Below the pieces are notes generated by a model. The model was not told where the DNA came from. It ran no database searches and worked only from the letters and a program-made list of their open reading frames with translations. A DNA stretch of 64,000 nucleotides from Paragonimus skrjabini miyazakii (taxonomy: Eukaryota; Platyhelminthes; Trematoda; Plagiorchiida; Troglotrematidae): positions 71,935-135,934 of the forward strand of contig JTDE01000100.1 of NCBI GenBank assembly GCA_014338405.1, given 5' to 3'. Numbering within the stretch: the stretch's first letter is position 1; every line of letters begins with the position of its first letter. Positions 10,671 to 24,400 of the stretch are shown here, piece by piece. Position numbers and translations under genes: made by a program.

Positions 10671-11170
10671 TTCAGTAAAGCACATTCTTTATTGCCCAAC
10701 TTGCTCGTTCACATACTTTGCGCGCGCTCGCGTTTATGAGTCAGCATTCCAGTCCACAACACCCCCAGGTTTCCGTTCACGCGTCGTGTGCACTTCTACC
10801 CGGTTTAGGTGTGGGATTGGCGCCTTCTACCCGGGGGTTTTCTGCCTACTATTCCTCAGCCTTTTGATCCGATTTCGTTGAGCGATAGCTTGTCCGATCG
10901 CTCGTTCTGTCCTCCGTCTATCTACTGTAGGCTTTGAACGTACTCTACAGTCGTGTCGAGATATTTCTGAGAGTGTTGGAATAATCACGCCTTCAATTTG
11001 GTCATTCATTCTATTTCGGCTGCCACGTCTCGCCCGTTGGTCCGATCCGGTCGAGCGATGATTCATCCGGTCGCCCACGCCGTTCTCCATCCGCTCACCG
11101 TGGGTTTTTGAACGCACCACCCCCTGTGTTTGGGTATTTCGCCGAGAGTTGGAATGCTCGCACTTCCTGC
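10660..11170 (-). repeat. GC-rich block with a diverged internal duplication, possible solo LTR
   Basis: The block is sharply richer in GC and CpG than its flanks. Two related segments, about 10860-11000 and 11035-11165, share the order GATCCG/GTCCGATC, GAGCGAT, TTTGAACG, ATTTC and GAGAGTGTTGGAAT/GAGAGTTGGAAT, about 176 bp apart. A TTTATT motif near 10690 would be a poly(A) signal on the minus strand, as in the gypsy LTR. A 97-codon minus-strand frame (10827-11120) is Arg-rich and probably incidental. The block may be an LTR or non-autonomous element remnant. Confidence 0.35.
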
Positions 11171-11386
11171 CTGACAGTCCCTCACAATTTGTATGACACT
11201 TGTTGCCGACGTTCTACGGTTAGTTAGTAGTCAAATCACTTTGTTCAATAAACATGTCAACGGAGTCAATCATCATGTGTTTAAGGTACACTGTATATTC
11301 GCTAAGGTGATTCCACGTTCTATGCCAACCAGTTCGCCAGGTAACAGTTTCTATCCCAAAGGTGCCGCATGTTTCTGAAGCAAAAT

Positions 11387-11400
11387 ACACACACACACAC
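11387..11400. repeat. (AC)7 microsatellite
   Basis: Seven AC units end just before GCAC. Simple repeat. Confidence 0.9.
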
Positions 11401-11409
11401 GCACTCGTC

Positions 11410-13600
11410 TATCTACCGCCTGGAATGGATAGATCTTTGTTGTAACAACTAAGATGGAATTATCCGTGCTTTTTTTGCCTGAAGATACTTAGACCTCTGT
11501 CATGGAATTCATCAGACACCGTGAACCAGAATTTGTCAAGAACGTACATTAACACGAAGTAATGAAGTCTGACAGGCTGTTCGGGGGATGAAGTCAGGTT
11601 TCTTCTGTCTTAGGCTCAACAAAACAACGAAGTACATAAAACGTAATTAAGAATAATTTCTTACGACCACTCAGAAAAAAGGTTTAAACGTCTTTTCAAA
11701 GGAACTTAATTTCGAGCCAGTGGATACAATTCCTAAAATTGAACCTACCGTGATAACTGTACCTGCAGACGCTGTAGATGAAACGTAATTCAAAACTGCA
11801 GACATTTTACAACAACAACAAACAGTTGCCTCCTACCTAATCAATGTAAAATAAGCTGTTCTTGCTGTCAGCAAGAAACATCAGTGAGTTTACATCACTA
11901 CGTATGATAAAAACAACGTTACATTGTTTCCTTATCTAGCAGGTTACCAAAAGATTATGGAAGAGCGTTTACCAACAAGACTTCATAAGGAGGTGAACAG
12001 ACGAAGAAATGACGCAGTTTTGAAGAACTCAATGATGCGGGCAAACAGTTTCTTTTGAGGTGTAAAACAAACGTGGACGGTCAACCCGGTTCAGTCCCAA
12101 TCTCAACGGTAACCGCCACTCATTATTCTGTGGGTTTCCAGAACTGAATTGGACAGTTTGCAAACAGTTTCTCAGCCCGAAACACGGTAACATTTTCTCC
12201 AGTTTGGAAATTGAAATAAAAAGGCGTCCCTCTACTTATCTCGTATGTATTGTCGTAGCTGGTAACCAGCAGAGATTCGGCACTTCTGTGTATTTCAAAC
12301 CAGACTACTCCGGTTGATATATCACCCTCAACTCACCGCTTCCACTGGACATGAAAAAAAACAGACATTAGATCTCCCAACACAAGGACTTGCATCAGTG
12401 ACCTCCACAGATTTCTCAAACATTATCCAGACACCTTTAGCGAAGGCTGTTGAATGCATGTCAGTTAAGAAGGAGACACAAGAGACCGAGCCTTTGTAGT
12501 ATACTTTGGAAATACCGTAACGTAAACAAACGTCTAAGAAACTGTTCACAATCATCACTAAGTACGTTACCCGAACCGTATTTCGATTGTATATTAACAA
12601 TGAACAACTGGTGGTGGTGGTCCAATCTTCATAAACAACTAAACAGATTGTGTTTATGAAATCAAATGAGGAAATCCAGACGCCATTCATATAGAATAAT
12701 CAGACAGGCGATTGATTTTACGTGTTGCTAAGCCCAAAATACGCATTTCAACTGCAAAAGCTGAAAAAGGATTCGACTATCGCGCTGCATCCCGTGTCAA
12801 AGAACCAATACATAGATTCTATTTAACCTCGGATGTTTCATAAGCATCGGTCTCCTCATGGAGAGTGATGCTGTGCTGAATCTATGCACGTGCATTCTCA
12901 GTCAAGTGGCCCGGCCTCATCGCCCACTGCATTGGCCACGGAGGTTCAGGATTGATAACACTTGACTGGTTACACATGTCTCTGTAGCGTTTTCAGTGCT
13001 CGGGAGGCGATGTTTTACAGAAACCCGCATATATCGGCGAGCGCGAGTAAACGAAGTAAAACCCCCATAATTCGCGAACGGCTTATGCTATCAACAAATG
13101 TTTGATAATAAAAGCGGCAGTCAAGACCAAAACAGATTAAGTTGACATGGAAAATTATTCATTTTTTCGTAGAGTCTGAAGCCTGTCATACTGTGTCTTT
13201 AGGTTTATTACGCCCTTTGTGGCCTCTGACCGTGCTGTAGAAACTAAATGCTTCGCTTGACATATTTCGTTCCACTTTCTGGCAACGTCTGATTTTACCA
13301 CATTACCTGTGATGAATGCGGTCGACCACTATTTTGTAGGTCATGAACACTGTTTGTTGCAACAGCCTCCAAACTGATTTGCACATAGCCAACTGCGTGA
13401 TCACATATGTTGTCTTGAACTCCTTAGTAATCTGCGCCGCATATTTGCCACAGGCCGCGTGAATAAGTACCTGTTCAACACGGCGTCTAGTTGTCACGGT
13501 GTTCTACCAGGAGTGTGATTTGGTTCCAGCGTGATAATTCGCTCGAACCAAGCCTCGCACGGCTGTCGGAACTGAGAACTATGTGATCCAACATAACTCA
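11410..13600. other. Intron sequence with one GC-rich patch
   Basis: Mostly AT-rich and unrecognised. At about 12840-12975 there is a GC-rich patch (for example AAGTGGCCCGGCCTCATCGC) that stands out and may be a remnant of a mobile element. Confidence 0.4.
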
Positions 13601-13603
13601 ATA

Positions 13604-13800
13604 TTACTGATAAGTAGTTTGGCAGATATGATAATTTAGAAGAAATCCATTTGCTAAAAATCTGGACTTCAGGTGGATTCGAACCAGCGACAAAAACACC
13701 ATGCCCAAACGCGACAAGCGCTCTACCACCTGGGCTACGAAACCAGTGGCTTCGTGGGAACTCACTCCATTTTCCCAGGATTGCTTAATTGGACCAGACA
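13604..13800 (-). repeat. tRNA-derived short repeat, reverse orientation
   Basis: The tRNA-like core is at 13664-13744 on the minus strand. It has a D-arm region GTAGCCCAGGTGGTAGAGCG (A box) and GGTTCGAATCC (B box). The tail at 13604-13663 (GATAAGTAGTTTGGCAGATA ...) is the same tail seen after other copies, e.g. 59300-59340. This fits a tRNA-derived SINE family. Confidence 0.75.
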
Positions 13801-13899
13801 TACTGGGTATCAGACGAAGAATTTCAGCTAGGATAAACACACCGGCAGGAGTTTTACAAAGACGCGTCGATGCGATCTTAGGACACTGTGATAACTAAC

Positions 13900-16800
13900 A
13901 ATCCAGAATAGACTTCAAGTTTGTTCCTTAACAGTGGTTGTAAGAAAGTGGGGAGGGCACGTATCCTATAGTACGACGTTAAATTTGAATCTCCGTTCAG
14001 AAACTAGTATCGAGACGTTCACCTGTAAGTTGTAATTGCGTTCTTAAGCTTATTAGAGGATTAAAATCTTTATAGAATCGTTGATGAATCACGGTTATAA
14101 GCAGTCCATCACAGCAGCTGAGGGTTTGTTCATCTTAGGCTCTGTATGTGCATAATAAATTAATAATTATCATACATATATACAACTTACACTCAAGTGG
14201 ATTTTGTGCATGATAATTAACCAACAGCGGTAGCGTCAGACTTGGAATTGAGGTGAAACAACGAGTAGATGAGAGTTCAGCCTGTCACTACAGAATATGC
14301 TGTGAAGAGATTGCGATTTTTTATAAGTACATTTATTTCCCTACAAACAAGACAGTTAATCAGTGGTGTCTCGTCTAACGGTCAGGGCCCGAGTCTTTGG
14401 ATTATCGTCTTATAACCACAATACTTGTAAAACGTATAGTAGTCCGAATTCTTCCTTTCTGGTTCTCTCCAACAATTCCATTAGCCCTTTATGACCTTTT
14501 CTTTCAAGCACACATAGGGTTCAAGTTAATTCTCATTAGTTTTGTAAAAACATTGAAGTAAACTTCAAAGTGCTGAAAAGAATTAAGATCTTCCATTACT
14601 GTTAAATGACTTTCAGGCCGACATCAACAAACTGATACTATCACATCAGGCACATTGATTCAAGGGATATAGAAAAGCATAGTTTCCCGATGTTCACTTT
14701 ATTCCGGATAACTGAAGACATGTGGCTAACCGATTTATAATAAATGGATGTACATTAACAATATACTGCAGGGATTCGATTTTCTAAATTTTATTCCGCA
14801 GGAGAATTTATATTTATTTTTATTTACTTGGAAAAATGGATAAGCAAACCCAGAAAATGGTTTTTTAACAATGGTTCATGTATCCGCTGTGTTTTAAGAG
14901 ATGTCAATCGTAAACGACACGGTTGTCAAACGAGTAAAGCATTGCCTGAGTGCATCTCGTTCGCAAAGTTGTCATGCTTTTCCACTACATACGGTGCACC
15001 GAACGCTGCATTTATTCAAATGCATTATCGGGTTGTTCCGAGATAAGTGGTAATAACGTTTGTTGTCACTCAGATGGAATACCTTGTGAAACACAATTAT
15101 GTCTCCACTAAAGCTCATCGATGTGTTCTTAATGCATATTCCTGACTGTGTTTTGCTTGAGAATCCATGTAAAACACTCATTCGCAGCTGATATTTTATG
15201 ATAACAAGACACAAACAGATCTGCACTTTCCCAGTGTCATATCAGTTGCACCCTGTGAAGTATTTTTTCAACTCAACACAAGTCCCGTAATTTTAATTTG
15301 TTTTTCACTGGTTGGACTACATAGTGAGCGACATCACACATCTGCGACATTTTCAATTTTTAGGTTTCAACGTAAAATCACAGCGTGTTCTAGTAGGCAT
15401 AGGGTCTCATAGGCAATGTTGATCCAAATACTACTAACTGTATCTCAAGAAATAAAATTTACGAACAGCCGTGTTTGATGACTACGTTTACATTTTTACA
15501 TCTGTATTAGTTACATGTTGCTTTTGAATTATAAACATAACATGACACACATTAGCAATTACCTTTGTGACAGTGTAGGTTACATGTCGACCAGAGGTGA
15601 TCCACCTGAATATGCTTGTAATCAAATTCGTACATGTTCACTGTTCGACATTTTAATTATAGAATACGTTTGCTTCATTTGATCATTCACTCCTAATCCG
15701 TTTGAAACCAGATACACGAGAATGTGACATTAATACATCAAGTAATGAGCGCGTATTCTACTATAGGAAAGCCATCAACAGTTCCAACCTTCTTTTGCAT
15801 TGTGTGGGCAGGCATTTTATGTAGAGCCCCCTGTTTTCCTAATGACCCATTCTGTGTTGCACGCAGAGTTGGCCCTATTGCAAGATCTATCCAGGCTGGA
15901 TATTTAAAAGAAAAGCTTGAACGTGTGGTCCACTTAAACCTTCAAGGAGGAGCAAACAAGCTGTGTTTTTATTGTTCTGAGCTAAGCACCCAATGTTACG
16001 TAATTACTCAGAGGTATGACAAAACTAAGCAAATAGGAGGGGAGAGGACAAGAGAATCAGTTGTTCCGTCTAGTTTCATTAGTTTAGTGGTTGTGAACGG
16101 AGCAGAACGTCGTTCATGAACGACTAAGACCAGCCATGAGAAATAAGATCCGTTAAAATCCGTTATTATTGGTGAGCTGAGTCTTCACGGCATGTTCCGT
16201 CAACATGGATGAGAACACGGATATTTGTTACCCGCATTTCACTGAAGGTTAAGTTTTTGCTGGTGGAACCCCCAAATTAGCAGATTCACTGATCTGAAAA
16301 ATATTGTCAATTTTCCAACTAGCCTTCTAAAAATGGATATTTTTGGAACTTCAACTGTCTTGAACTTAAGTACTTGAATATGCCTTCCATAAAACATTTA
16401 CTGTTTACGGATTTGACCGCTTTCTCCCATCTAATGTAAATGGCAAGTTAAGTGGTCCTATGTCACTTATCTTCCAGATTGACAAACCTAGTGGAAATGC
16501 ATCCACCTAACACGGGATTTGCCGTTATGTCAATTATCAGTCAACAGGATGTTACAGATCCGATGTTTTATGACCCGAGCTTTTGATAAACAGATTCTCT
16601 GCTCGCAGAAAGGCTGGTAATATATAATGCAGATATCATCCTTCCGGGATACCACCGTTAAAGTTAATCACAAGCAGTCATTATTCGAGGATTGTTTGGT
16701 GAACCATCAGATCTCCTGTGTAACCTATAGTGATTCAAATAGATATTGGTTCCGTGTTCCTCACAGAGTTACGCGTCAGTTCTAGTCTCTCCCTATCGTT

Positions 16801-19240
16801 GTGTGTGTCGTCGTTATCTGAGAAAATATTTGACAGTAATCAATTATATGTTAACGTAAATCATCCAAACGGACCCAGCAAAAGAACGAGCTAACTGCGG
16901 ACAATGGATAAGATCAACCGATTCGATGGTGTGACTTGAGATGAGTCACAAAAGATGAAATTTGTTTCGCAGGACTTTGTTGCCTGTTTCCTATTAAAAC
17001 ATACCTTAAAGACGCAATGGAAATCGCACCATTATTAAGAAAAACGTCTTTTTTCACGGATGCAAAACGGCATTCTTGCCCTCGATGACAATTGTGTATA
17101 TATGTGTAGACAGGATGGTTGCGTACTGCATTATAGAGGTGAATACAGTCGTAGTTGACAGTCACTTCCTCACTCTTTGCCATAGTGGAATAAGAAAAAT
17201 GATTAACCGACTTTGTGATAGAGTGGGGGATTACTTACTACGAAGCAGGTAAGACGGATAACAGAATAAAACATTCTTCTGTCAAGTCCAGTTATAACTT
17301 TTGTTCCCCTCGTTTTTCGTTTGTTTTGCAGGTGCTAATGTGTTTTATATTTTTGAAACAGGGGAATCACATAGTACTAACTGTGTGAGCTTCAAAATGA
17401 GCTTAGTGATACATTCTTCTAAAGCAGAGAAAAAACACGGTGCCAGTCGGTCGCAACACAATTACTACCGCATACAGTGTGACAAAACGTGATTCTGTGC
17501 TAGCTTTCTGGCTGCTGCTTGGGAAACAGTTAATGTTATTAACCACTCGCAAAATACTTTTTAATGTATCTGTGTGTTTGTAACGTTTTGATTGTCTAGC
17601 ATAACTGTCCAATTGAACTGAAGTACGTCCAATGCACCATTTTCAGGAACCTAGTGTATGTAGTTTTATTTATTTCTTCCCATTTTAATCCATCTCCAGA
17701 CAATGCCGCTTAACAGAAATGTTGGCGCCAATAGAACTTCTGACCGAATCTTTCTTGTCATACTGAAATGTGAGGTTATTTACGATACTCCCAAACAAAT
17801 GTTATGTCAGTGTCTGCGTAGTTCTCGGATGAAGCAAACATTTCAAAGTATTGATGATTACAAGTTCATTGTAAGATTGAATGGTACGCACTCTGAATCT
17901 TCAGTGAGCCTGAACTTTGGTTGAACACGGACTTGGATGGCTAAGCGCATTCTGTTTGAGTTTGTCAACGCTTTGAAGGTCACGTTGCATAGTATATGTT
18001 ACTCAGTATCGCATCACAAACGGGACAGTTAGAATTCCTTGATTTAAACACATCATCAGGCGTGCTCGTTTCTATGACTCTGAGGTCCAGGACGACGACT
18101 AGCCAATCGTACTGCTCATTATCTCTGATAACACAAGTGCTCAGCCAGGCACAACGTCAGATGTATATCGTCGAACCGTGTCTGACAGTCCACGTACTAA
18201 GGTCGGTAGCTGCAGACCTGCTGCGACCAGGACTCATTGGTTTGTGCCATTTTGGGTTTGGTTAACAGAAACGTTTAACAAAATCTTCAACAAACGAAGT
18301 AACAGGGTTCACGTGCTTTTACTCAACTAGAATTTAGCTTGCGACGGTGAAAGAAAAAATCGTTTGAAAATCAGTAAACTGGGCGAGTTGGTCAGTCAGT
18401 AGATGAACTTTTCGCTTTGCGTTTTTGTTCCAGTTTAGTGATACTTAATCATATTCTCATGATGACAATTTTACAGGTTACAAACGGTTAAAAGTACGCA
18501 TAAACTGTAAACTGAGTGAGCTGAGATAGTACTCCTTGTGGCACCAACCTTCAACACGTTCATATGAGAATCCTGTGTCTAATCAAACTAGAATAAGTAA
18601 GTTATGACATATTTGTTTTGTCTGAATAATGGTGATCCAGCATGTGTTGAACATCTGTGTTCTGGAAAAAATGAACCTGATATTTTTATGCGACCCATTT
18701 GTATTCGAAATACGCCATTCGTTTACCAGAACAACGGGGGACTACAAACCAGCGTTTCTATGTTGGTTAACTGTTAACTATATCTATGGTAAACAGATTA
18801 TCACAAGCAGCATTTTGCATGATACAAAAGATGAACGTAAAGGATAATCTCAATTCACTTCATCCAGTTATGCGTACAATGAAGTGCGCGATCTTTTGGG
18901 ATGCACAGTGCAATCAGTTTCACAATTCATTCGTGTATTACCAATATGATGCGGTACACCGCAATAATGGCCTGATTTTGTTCACTCGTTGACAAGACAG
19001 GCTGATAGGATGACTAACTAGCCGATTGTTTAAGGGTATCTTGACGATAGTGCAAGACAACTGTAAACTTTCACGCTTCGTGCGCTACATTTTGGGATAA
19101 CAATCATATAGAAATGTTCAAGGTCGGCCGGATGAAATATCCATAAATGTGAAGATCTGCTATTTATTAGGGCTGCGTAATAGTAGGATTCAATTCTGGT
19201 TAGAAAAGATAAAATCGGACTGGGACATGCGATGTGTAGG
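13900..19240. other. Intron sequence, nothing firm
   Basis: Open stretches at 15724-16119 (plus) and 16914-17183 (minus) are the longest but match no family I know. The second has a donor-like GTATGT near 16997. The remainder is AT-rich. Confidence 0.4.
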
Positions 19241-19242
19241 GT

Positions 19243-19660
19243 TTTTTAGATGAGACCCAACTGTGAAAAGTCAGGCCTTCGGCTGGATTCGAACCAGCGA
19301 CAGAAACACTACTACAGTCATACTACTCAGTAATACAATTTCTATGCTCAACAGTGGCGTTGGTGGATTCCAGCTTGAACTGTTCGAGAAATCCTGCCTG
19401 GGCAGTCGATCCCCTGGATCATTTGGTGGATTCCGTATGAGACAATGGGACGGGTGGATAACAGAGTCCAAATGTGAAATTTCCGAGCTCCTGGCGTGGC
19501 TTCGTAGCTCCGCTGGTAGAGCGCTTGCCGTGTTGAGACATGATGTTTCTGTCGCTTTGGTTGAATTCAGCCAAAGCCCTGACGTTTCACAGTTGGGTCT
19601 CATCTAAAAATCATAAATCTGCCACACTACTCATTAGTAATATGTAGGGTTGTTTTAGGT
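19243..19660 (+). repeat. Composite tRNA-derived repeat with inverted arms
   Basis: The left arm 19243-19307 (TTTTTTAGATGAGACCCAAC ... CCAGCGACAGAAAC) is the imperfect reverse complement of the right arm 19545-19610. Between them lie a roughly 150-nt non-tRNA body and a full tRNA-like core on the plus strand at 19498-19578 (GGCTTCGTAGCTCCGCTGGT at its start). The left arm is the 3' half of the same tRNA-like core plus tail in the opposite orientation, so the transcript could fold back on itself. The tail continues to about 19660. Confidence 0.72.
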
Positions 19661-19873
19661 AGGGTTACATATTAGGAGTACAACATACGAATAACCACAT
19701 ATACAGGGGTATTCAGCCTATGCAAAACAACCAGCATGGTTGTTCTAGTATCAGCCGTTAATTCACCACAGCTAAACAGTATGTACATCAGCTAAACAAT
19801 TACTAATGTCAGTTACATTATAAACAGTATCAGGCGAGGTGCACAAAAGAACTGCAATAAGCAAACTTCTTAC

Positions 19874-20012
19874 CTCGATGCAACTTCATCATTTTCTCAA
19901 GCCGTGTTTGCATCAGGGATTGCAATCCCTTCCATCGAGAGCTCAACTCATCCAAGTGAACTTGAAGAGGGTCTGTTAATTGTGGATGTTGCGCAACTGT
20001 GTCATGCGCATT
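19874..20012 (-). CDS. Spectrin-repeat gene, exon (end of helix B and helix C)
   Basis: The exon has 139 nt: 46 codons plus one base. It starts NAHDTVAQHPQLTDPLQVHL and continues DELSSRWKGLQSLMQTRLEK to KLHR. The segment LDELSSRWKGLQ is the classic spectrin helix C signature, with its second conserved tryptophan. The acceptor is GATTTCGCAG and the donor is G followed by GTAAGAAG. It joins the exon at 29947-30150 in phase 0 and leaves in phase 1. The remaining G combines with CC at the start of the exon at 712-977 to make an alanine codon. Confidence 0.87.
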
Positions 20013-23000
20013 CTGCGAAATCAAAAATGAGCAGAACAGGATGCTTAGGAAATTATATTTTGATTACTGAAGCACACCTTGAGATTGGCAGACAAAATAA
20101 GGGAGTTTTGAATAGAACTTCCCTATAATCTACGGTTACAGTGGTCGTAAGTTAATACATTACGTGAACTGTTATAAAATAGCCTGATAATTCAATACCA
20201 GAAAAGCGCTAAGTGGAGTGAGTACTATCAGGTGAGGTTTTCGGATTCAACATTCTGTCACATAAGGTGCTTCGCTGGTTTGGACCAGGACTACGTATGT
20301 AAACTTTTGGAAACCGAGAATAAGTGTTCAAGACGACAGTGTTTCTGTCCAGAGAAGCTCAATTTTTATCGAAGTCTTCTTGTTGATATTTTTACGTGCA
20401 TATGTTTCACGTGGTCACTTGTAATTTAAGCATAAACGGCCTCAATTCAAACTCGGAGCCATTCTATTCAAATAGGTAAGACTTGTTGATCATGTGCTTA
20501 CATGAGTATCGTTTTAATCAGCTGTTGCACTGACTAATATCATATGAGCTCGGCAAAATCGCTTATTTTAAACGAGTGGGACCGACCTCTCAGAAAAGAA
20601 AGTATGTTTACCAAAAGTTACAGTTCGGTGTGTTTCTCGATATTTTGCCTGTCTGATTTAATTTGACACTAATTACTGCCGTTAGTCAAAGAGCAGATTG
20701 GCGTCAGTTGTATCGGTAATATATTATTCGTCTCTCTTCAGACTGGTTTAGATTAGTTGGGCTCCCTTACAAATTACAAAGACAAACACATTTAGTGGAC
20801 AAACTTTAGGTTACACTTATGATCCTTTCAATAAAATTTGAATTAAGAACAGTGCGTGGTAATTCATGACGTTGTAAATGTGCCGGTTTATATGTTGCCC
20901 ATGTGATAACAATGTCATGTTATTTTGATACGACCATTGACTACGTTGTCGGTGGTGTGTCGATGAGAAGTTGGAAGGACTAACCCGATTTCCAAATAAT
21001 ATACGTTTTACCAGGTAGCCGAGCCTACCGTTTACTTCAAGATGTTTTGTCTTGGTCACACTATACAATTATACAGTCAACAATGGCAGCTGGCGTCTTT
21101 GGCTGTCTTACAGTTGGGTTGACTAATCCACACAGTCTGTAATATGGTTCGTAAAACCCAAATGACTCTTGAAATCTGTTTTCCTCCTTCTGTTCAACAC
21201 AAATATTTCTGAGGATCTTGTACAGATGATACGTCACTGGGCTTTTATGAGTAGTGGAACAGTAATGGAACCCGACGTTATAATTTCGAAATCCATTTGC
21301 TAGACTTGACGACTATGAGGTAGATCGATTCATAACCCAAAACACGTTTTGCTTTCAAACTACTCAAACCACTAATACATCACCAGCTGTATTTTTGAAA
21401 ACGATTCAATAATTCATGTTTTCGTTCAATCTACTATGAGCTAATAAATTTCATGCCACTTAAATACAATGTCTTGAAGTATGCACACAAAAGACAACAG
21501 CAAAAGCTCAGCTTACGAAATTGAGCTCTCGCATAGGCTGGCTTCCACCTTAAGGAGCCTCTCGTATTCAGACGTTACGAGGGCTAACCATCAGTGCTGT
21601 AATCTACTGAATGTAGACAGAAAATAATATTTTAACATGCAACGCTAGATTTGCCGAGGTTCTCCACAAGTATTTGCATGGGTAAGTTTTGCTATATCTC
21701 AGGCGTGTTTAATTGAACTCAACGCAAAAAAATCCGTTAGCTGCAGTCGCATGCACACTCCTTTTCAGTGTCGTTGGTGTTAGCCCCTTCCAACTGGAAA
21801 CCTACGCATTATTAAATTCAGCAAAACCGCCAGCAAACGTTTGGTTTTTATCTTGGAAACATGTGAGTATCTGCAATATATTACCATCGTTATCAATAGC
21901 ATACTGATCCTCAACTTCATCGTCATTGTGTCGGTGATGAGGCTGCATCCGATGTAGGGGCTCTTTGCGGTGCCCAATGCTGTTATGAGCTCTCACGTTT
22001 CTGACAGCGATTGTGGGGATCTAATTTCAGATACCTATACTGCAACCCGTTCAAAGCTACTAAAAACGAATTAAGGAAATATCTAAAGTGGACATTTCGT
22101 TTAATCTTGTTAATCAATATTTTCCAGTCCTATTATGATGCACTTTATCAAATACTGCAAACTATCACACCTTCGCACTTTAAAAACGAACCGTTCTTGC
22201 TGAACGCCTCTGTGTTTTGATATATTAGATGTCTACAACTGATTTTCAATCATTTTTTCTCGTTTTGTAATTTAGTAACATATGGTTAATTTTGGTCAAA
22301 GTCGAATCAGTAGTTCTTACAAAATGTCAGTATGGACTTCAAAGTCTCTAAAACAGCCAAGTAAACATTTTGGTGACCGCTTTATCCATGACAATAAAAA
22401 TACGTATGTGTTCTAACTGCGACTGTCACTTTGGTAGAGCAGATTTGTAAAACACAATGCGATTTTGAGAACTTTGGTTCAAATCTAATAGTCGATCATG
22501 CTTTTTGTGTCGACTACCGTTGCTTAAAACACTAAAGAAATGTGTACAAGAAGCTCTCACATGTCTGAGGCTGTGCCAAACTGATAAACAATTTCAAATA
22601 GGAGCGACAATGATGTGAAACGGCCGTTAGTTGCTTATGGTAACTGGGAGATTTTCACTTTGACAGACTGATATGCACAATCCTCTAGATGTTAAATTAT
22701 GGAAGGTACTGAAAGGTGAAGGAAACGGAAAGAAAACTCAGATCGAGATCGCCACAATAGTGATTGCGTTTACCGACTTTTAGGAGTTATTCGTGGACGA
22801 GACAATTCTGTAAATTGCAGTAAAATACAAAAAATTGACAATTTTGAGCTGTCCATTAAAATTTGAGAAACTTTACTGTACTGCAGCGTTCACGTGATAG
22901 CTACAACTGAAATTATACCACCGAATAACTGTGAACAACACTTCTACTACGCAGCCACTAGGTTGAATTTAGTTTTATCCCACCGGGGAGCGTATGGGGC

Positions 23001-24120
23001 CCTTTTTTATGACCGACAGAATTAGAGACAGACAGGCAGTTAAAACTGTTTCCAGAGGAAGTTTCTGTGTTAAATTTATGAAGTTGCTTATGAAATACAC
23101 TAATTTCTGGCTGGGAATGAACAACTGACACCACTCAAAGTTGGCCTCGTTTAGTTACGTGCACAGCAACCACAATGGTAAGGACTTTATTGCTGTGCTG
23201 GCCAGATCGGTTTAACACTGGAATAGCAAGATCGACATTTTCATATTTTCGTTTGCTCTACAATTTCAGAGGCATAAATCATTCTCAATCTGAACCTTCT
23301 ACCTTTTTTTATTTACAATGCTGTTTGTTGTGAATCGTCTATTTTTGGCTGGGTAATCAAACGCGCACCCGTTTCTCTGATGGATAACCCCCACAACAAC
23401 CAACTCGTCAATTTGCTCTTCTATTCAACTAACCACAATGGAAGTCAATTTCTGAGAGAACTGCGATGAGTCAATCACTGAGTCATGCAATGAAAACTCG
23501 GTCTGAACCCCACTGTATGTAGTGGGTGATTGTGAAAATTGCAGATGATTATGATTAGTTCGTATTAACTGTCACCGTTCTGGATAACGCAAACAATGGA
23601 CATCGAACTTCAGGAGGTCTTACAAGCTTCAGATTTACCAACCCCAGTTATAACTGGGGTCGGTGATATAAAAGAATAATCATATTCTGACCGAGTAGTC
23701 GAAAGCGTTAATACGCATACGTTAAGATGTAGCAGGTTTTCTGCGCGTATGCTCAACAATCCGGATCAGTATGGTAATCGCTTTTGTACGAAGGTTGACA
23801 TATCTTGCATAGAATGAACGAAAATAATTAGTAGAACTTTCCATGGCTGACAACATAATGTTCCGACTTATGAATGTTGGGCTTTCCCAAGGACATCATA
23901 TTGCACCAAATAAATTTTCACTATTTCATTGATAGCTAAGCATAAGACATCCAATCAGAGCATCGGGCGATTAAGTCAAGAACACAGCCAACATTGGAGT
24001 GTTAGTTACTAAGTGAGAATCAGGACGTAAAACAGGGCATTTTTTCTTCTCTTGTGAGAACGGTATGCTATTTACATCACTTAGGAGTTGCATTGCAAAT
24101 TTTACAGTTCACATAAGAAC
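20013..24120. other. Intron sequence; one perfect palindrome
   Basis: AT-rich sequence of the 9.8-kb intron. A perfect 20-base palindrome lies at 23641-23660. No genes were recognised. Confidence 0.5.
23641..23660. repeat. Perfect 20-bp palindrome
   Basis: ACCCCAGTTATAACTGGGGT reads the same on both strands. No surrounding gene or element explains it. Confidence 0.8.
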
Positions 24121-24124
24121 AATT

Positions 24125-24400
24125 TGCAGAAAACCATAGTTTTGGCTGGATTCGAACCAGCAATAGAAACAGCATGTCCAAACGCAGCAAACCCTCTATC
24201 AGATGAGTTACAAAAACACTTTGGGAGCCCAGGAGTTTTCACATTTAAACTCATTTACCCGCTCAATTCACTGTTATATGGAATCCATCAAATCATCTAG
24301 TGGTTTGACTGTCCCACCGGGTCTTCTTGACCAGTTCACGCTGGAATCCAACAACGCTATTGTTAGGCATTTAAATTTCATTACTGGTAAATAGCATGAT
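24125..24400 (-). repeat. tRNA-derived short repeat with body, reverse orientation
   Basis: The tRNA-like core is at 24139-24218 (minus strand) and contains TGGATTCGAACCAGCAATAG, the complement of the B box. It is followed on the plus strand by the repeat body (GGGAGCCCAGGAGTTTTCAC ... CATTACTGGTAA). The same body occurs at 19360-19495, 33410-33490, 34200-34335 and 50475-50630. Confidence 0.7.

Noticed and set aside
10827..11120. Arg-rich 97-codon protein gene
   Set aside because: It sits in a CpG-rich duplicated block; the frame is an effect of composition and has no family match.
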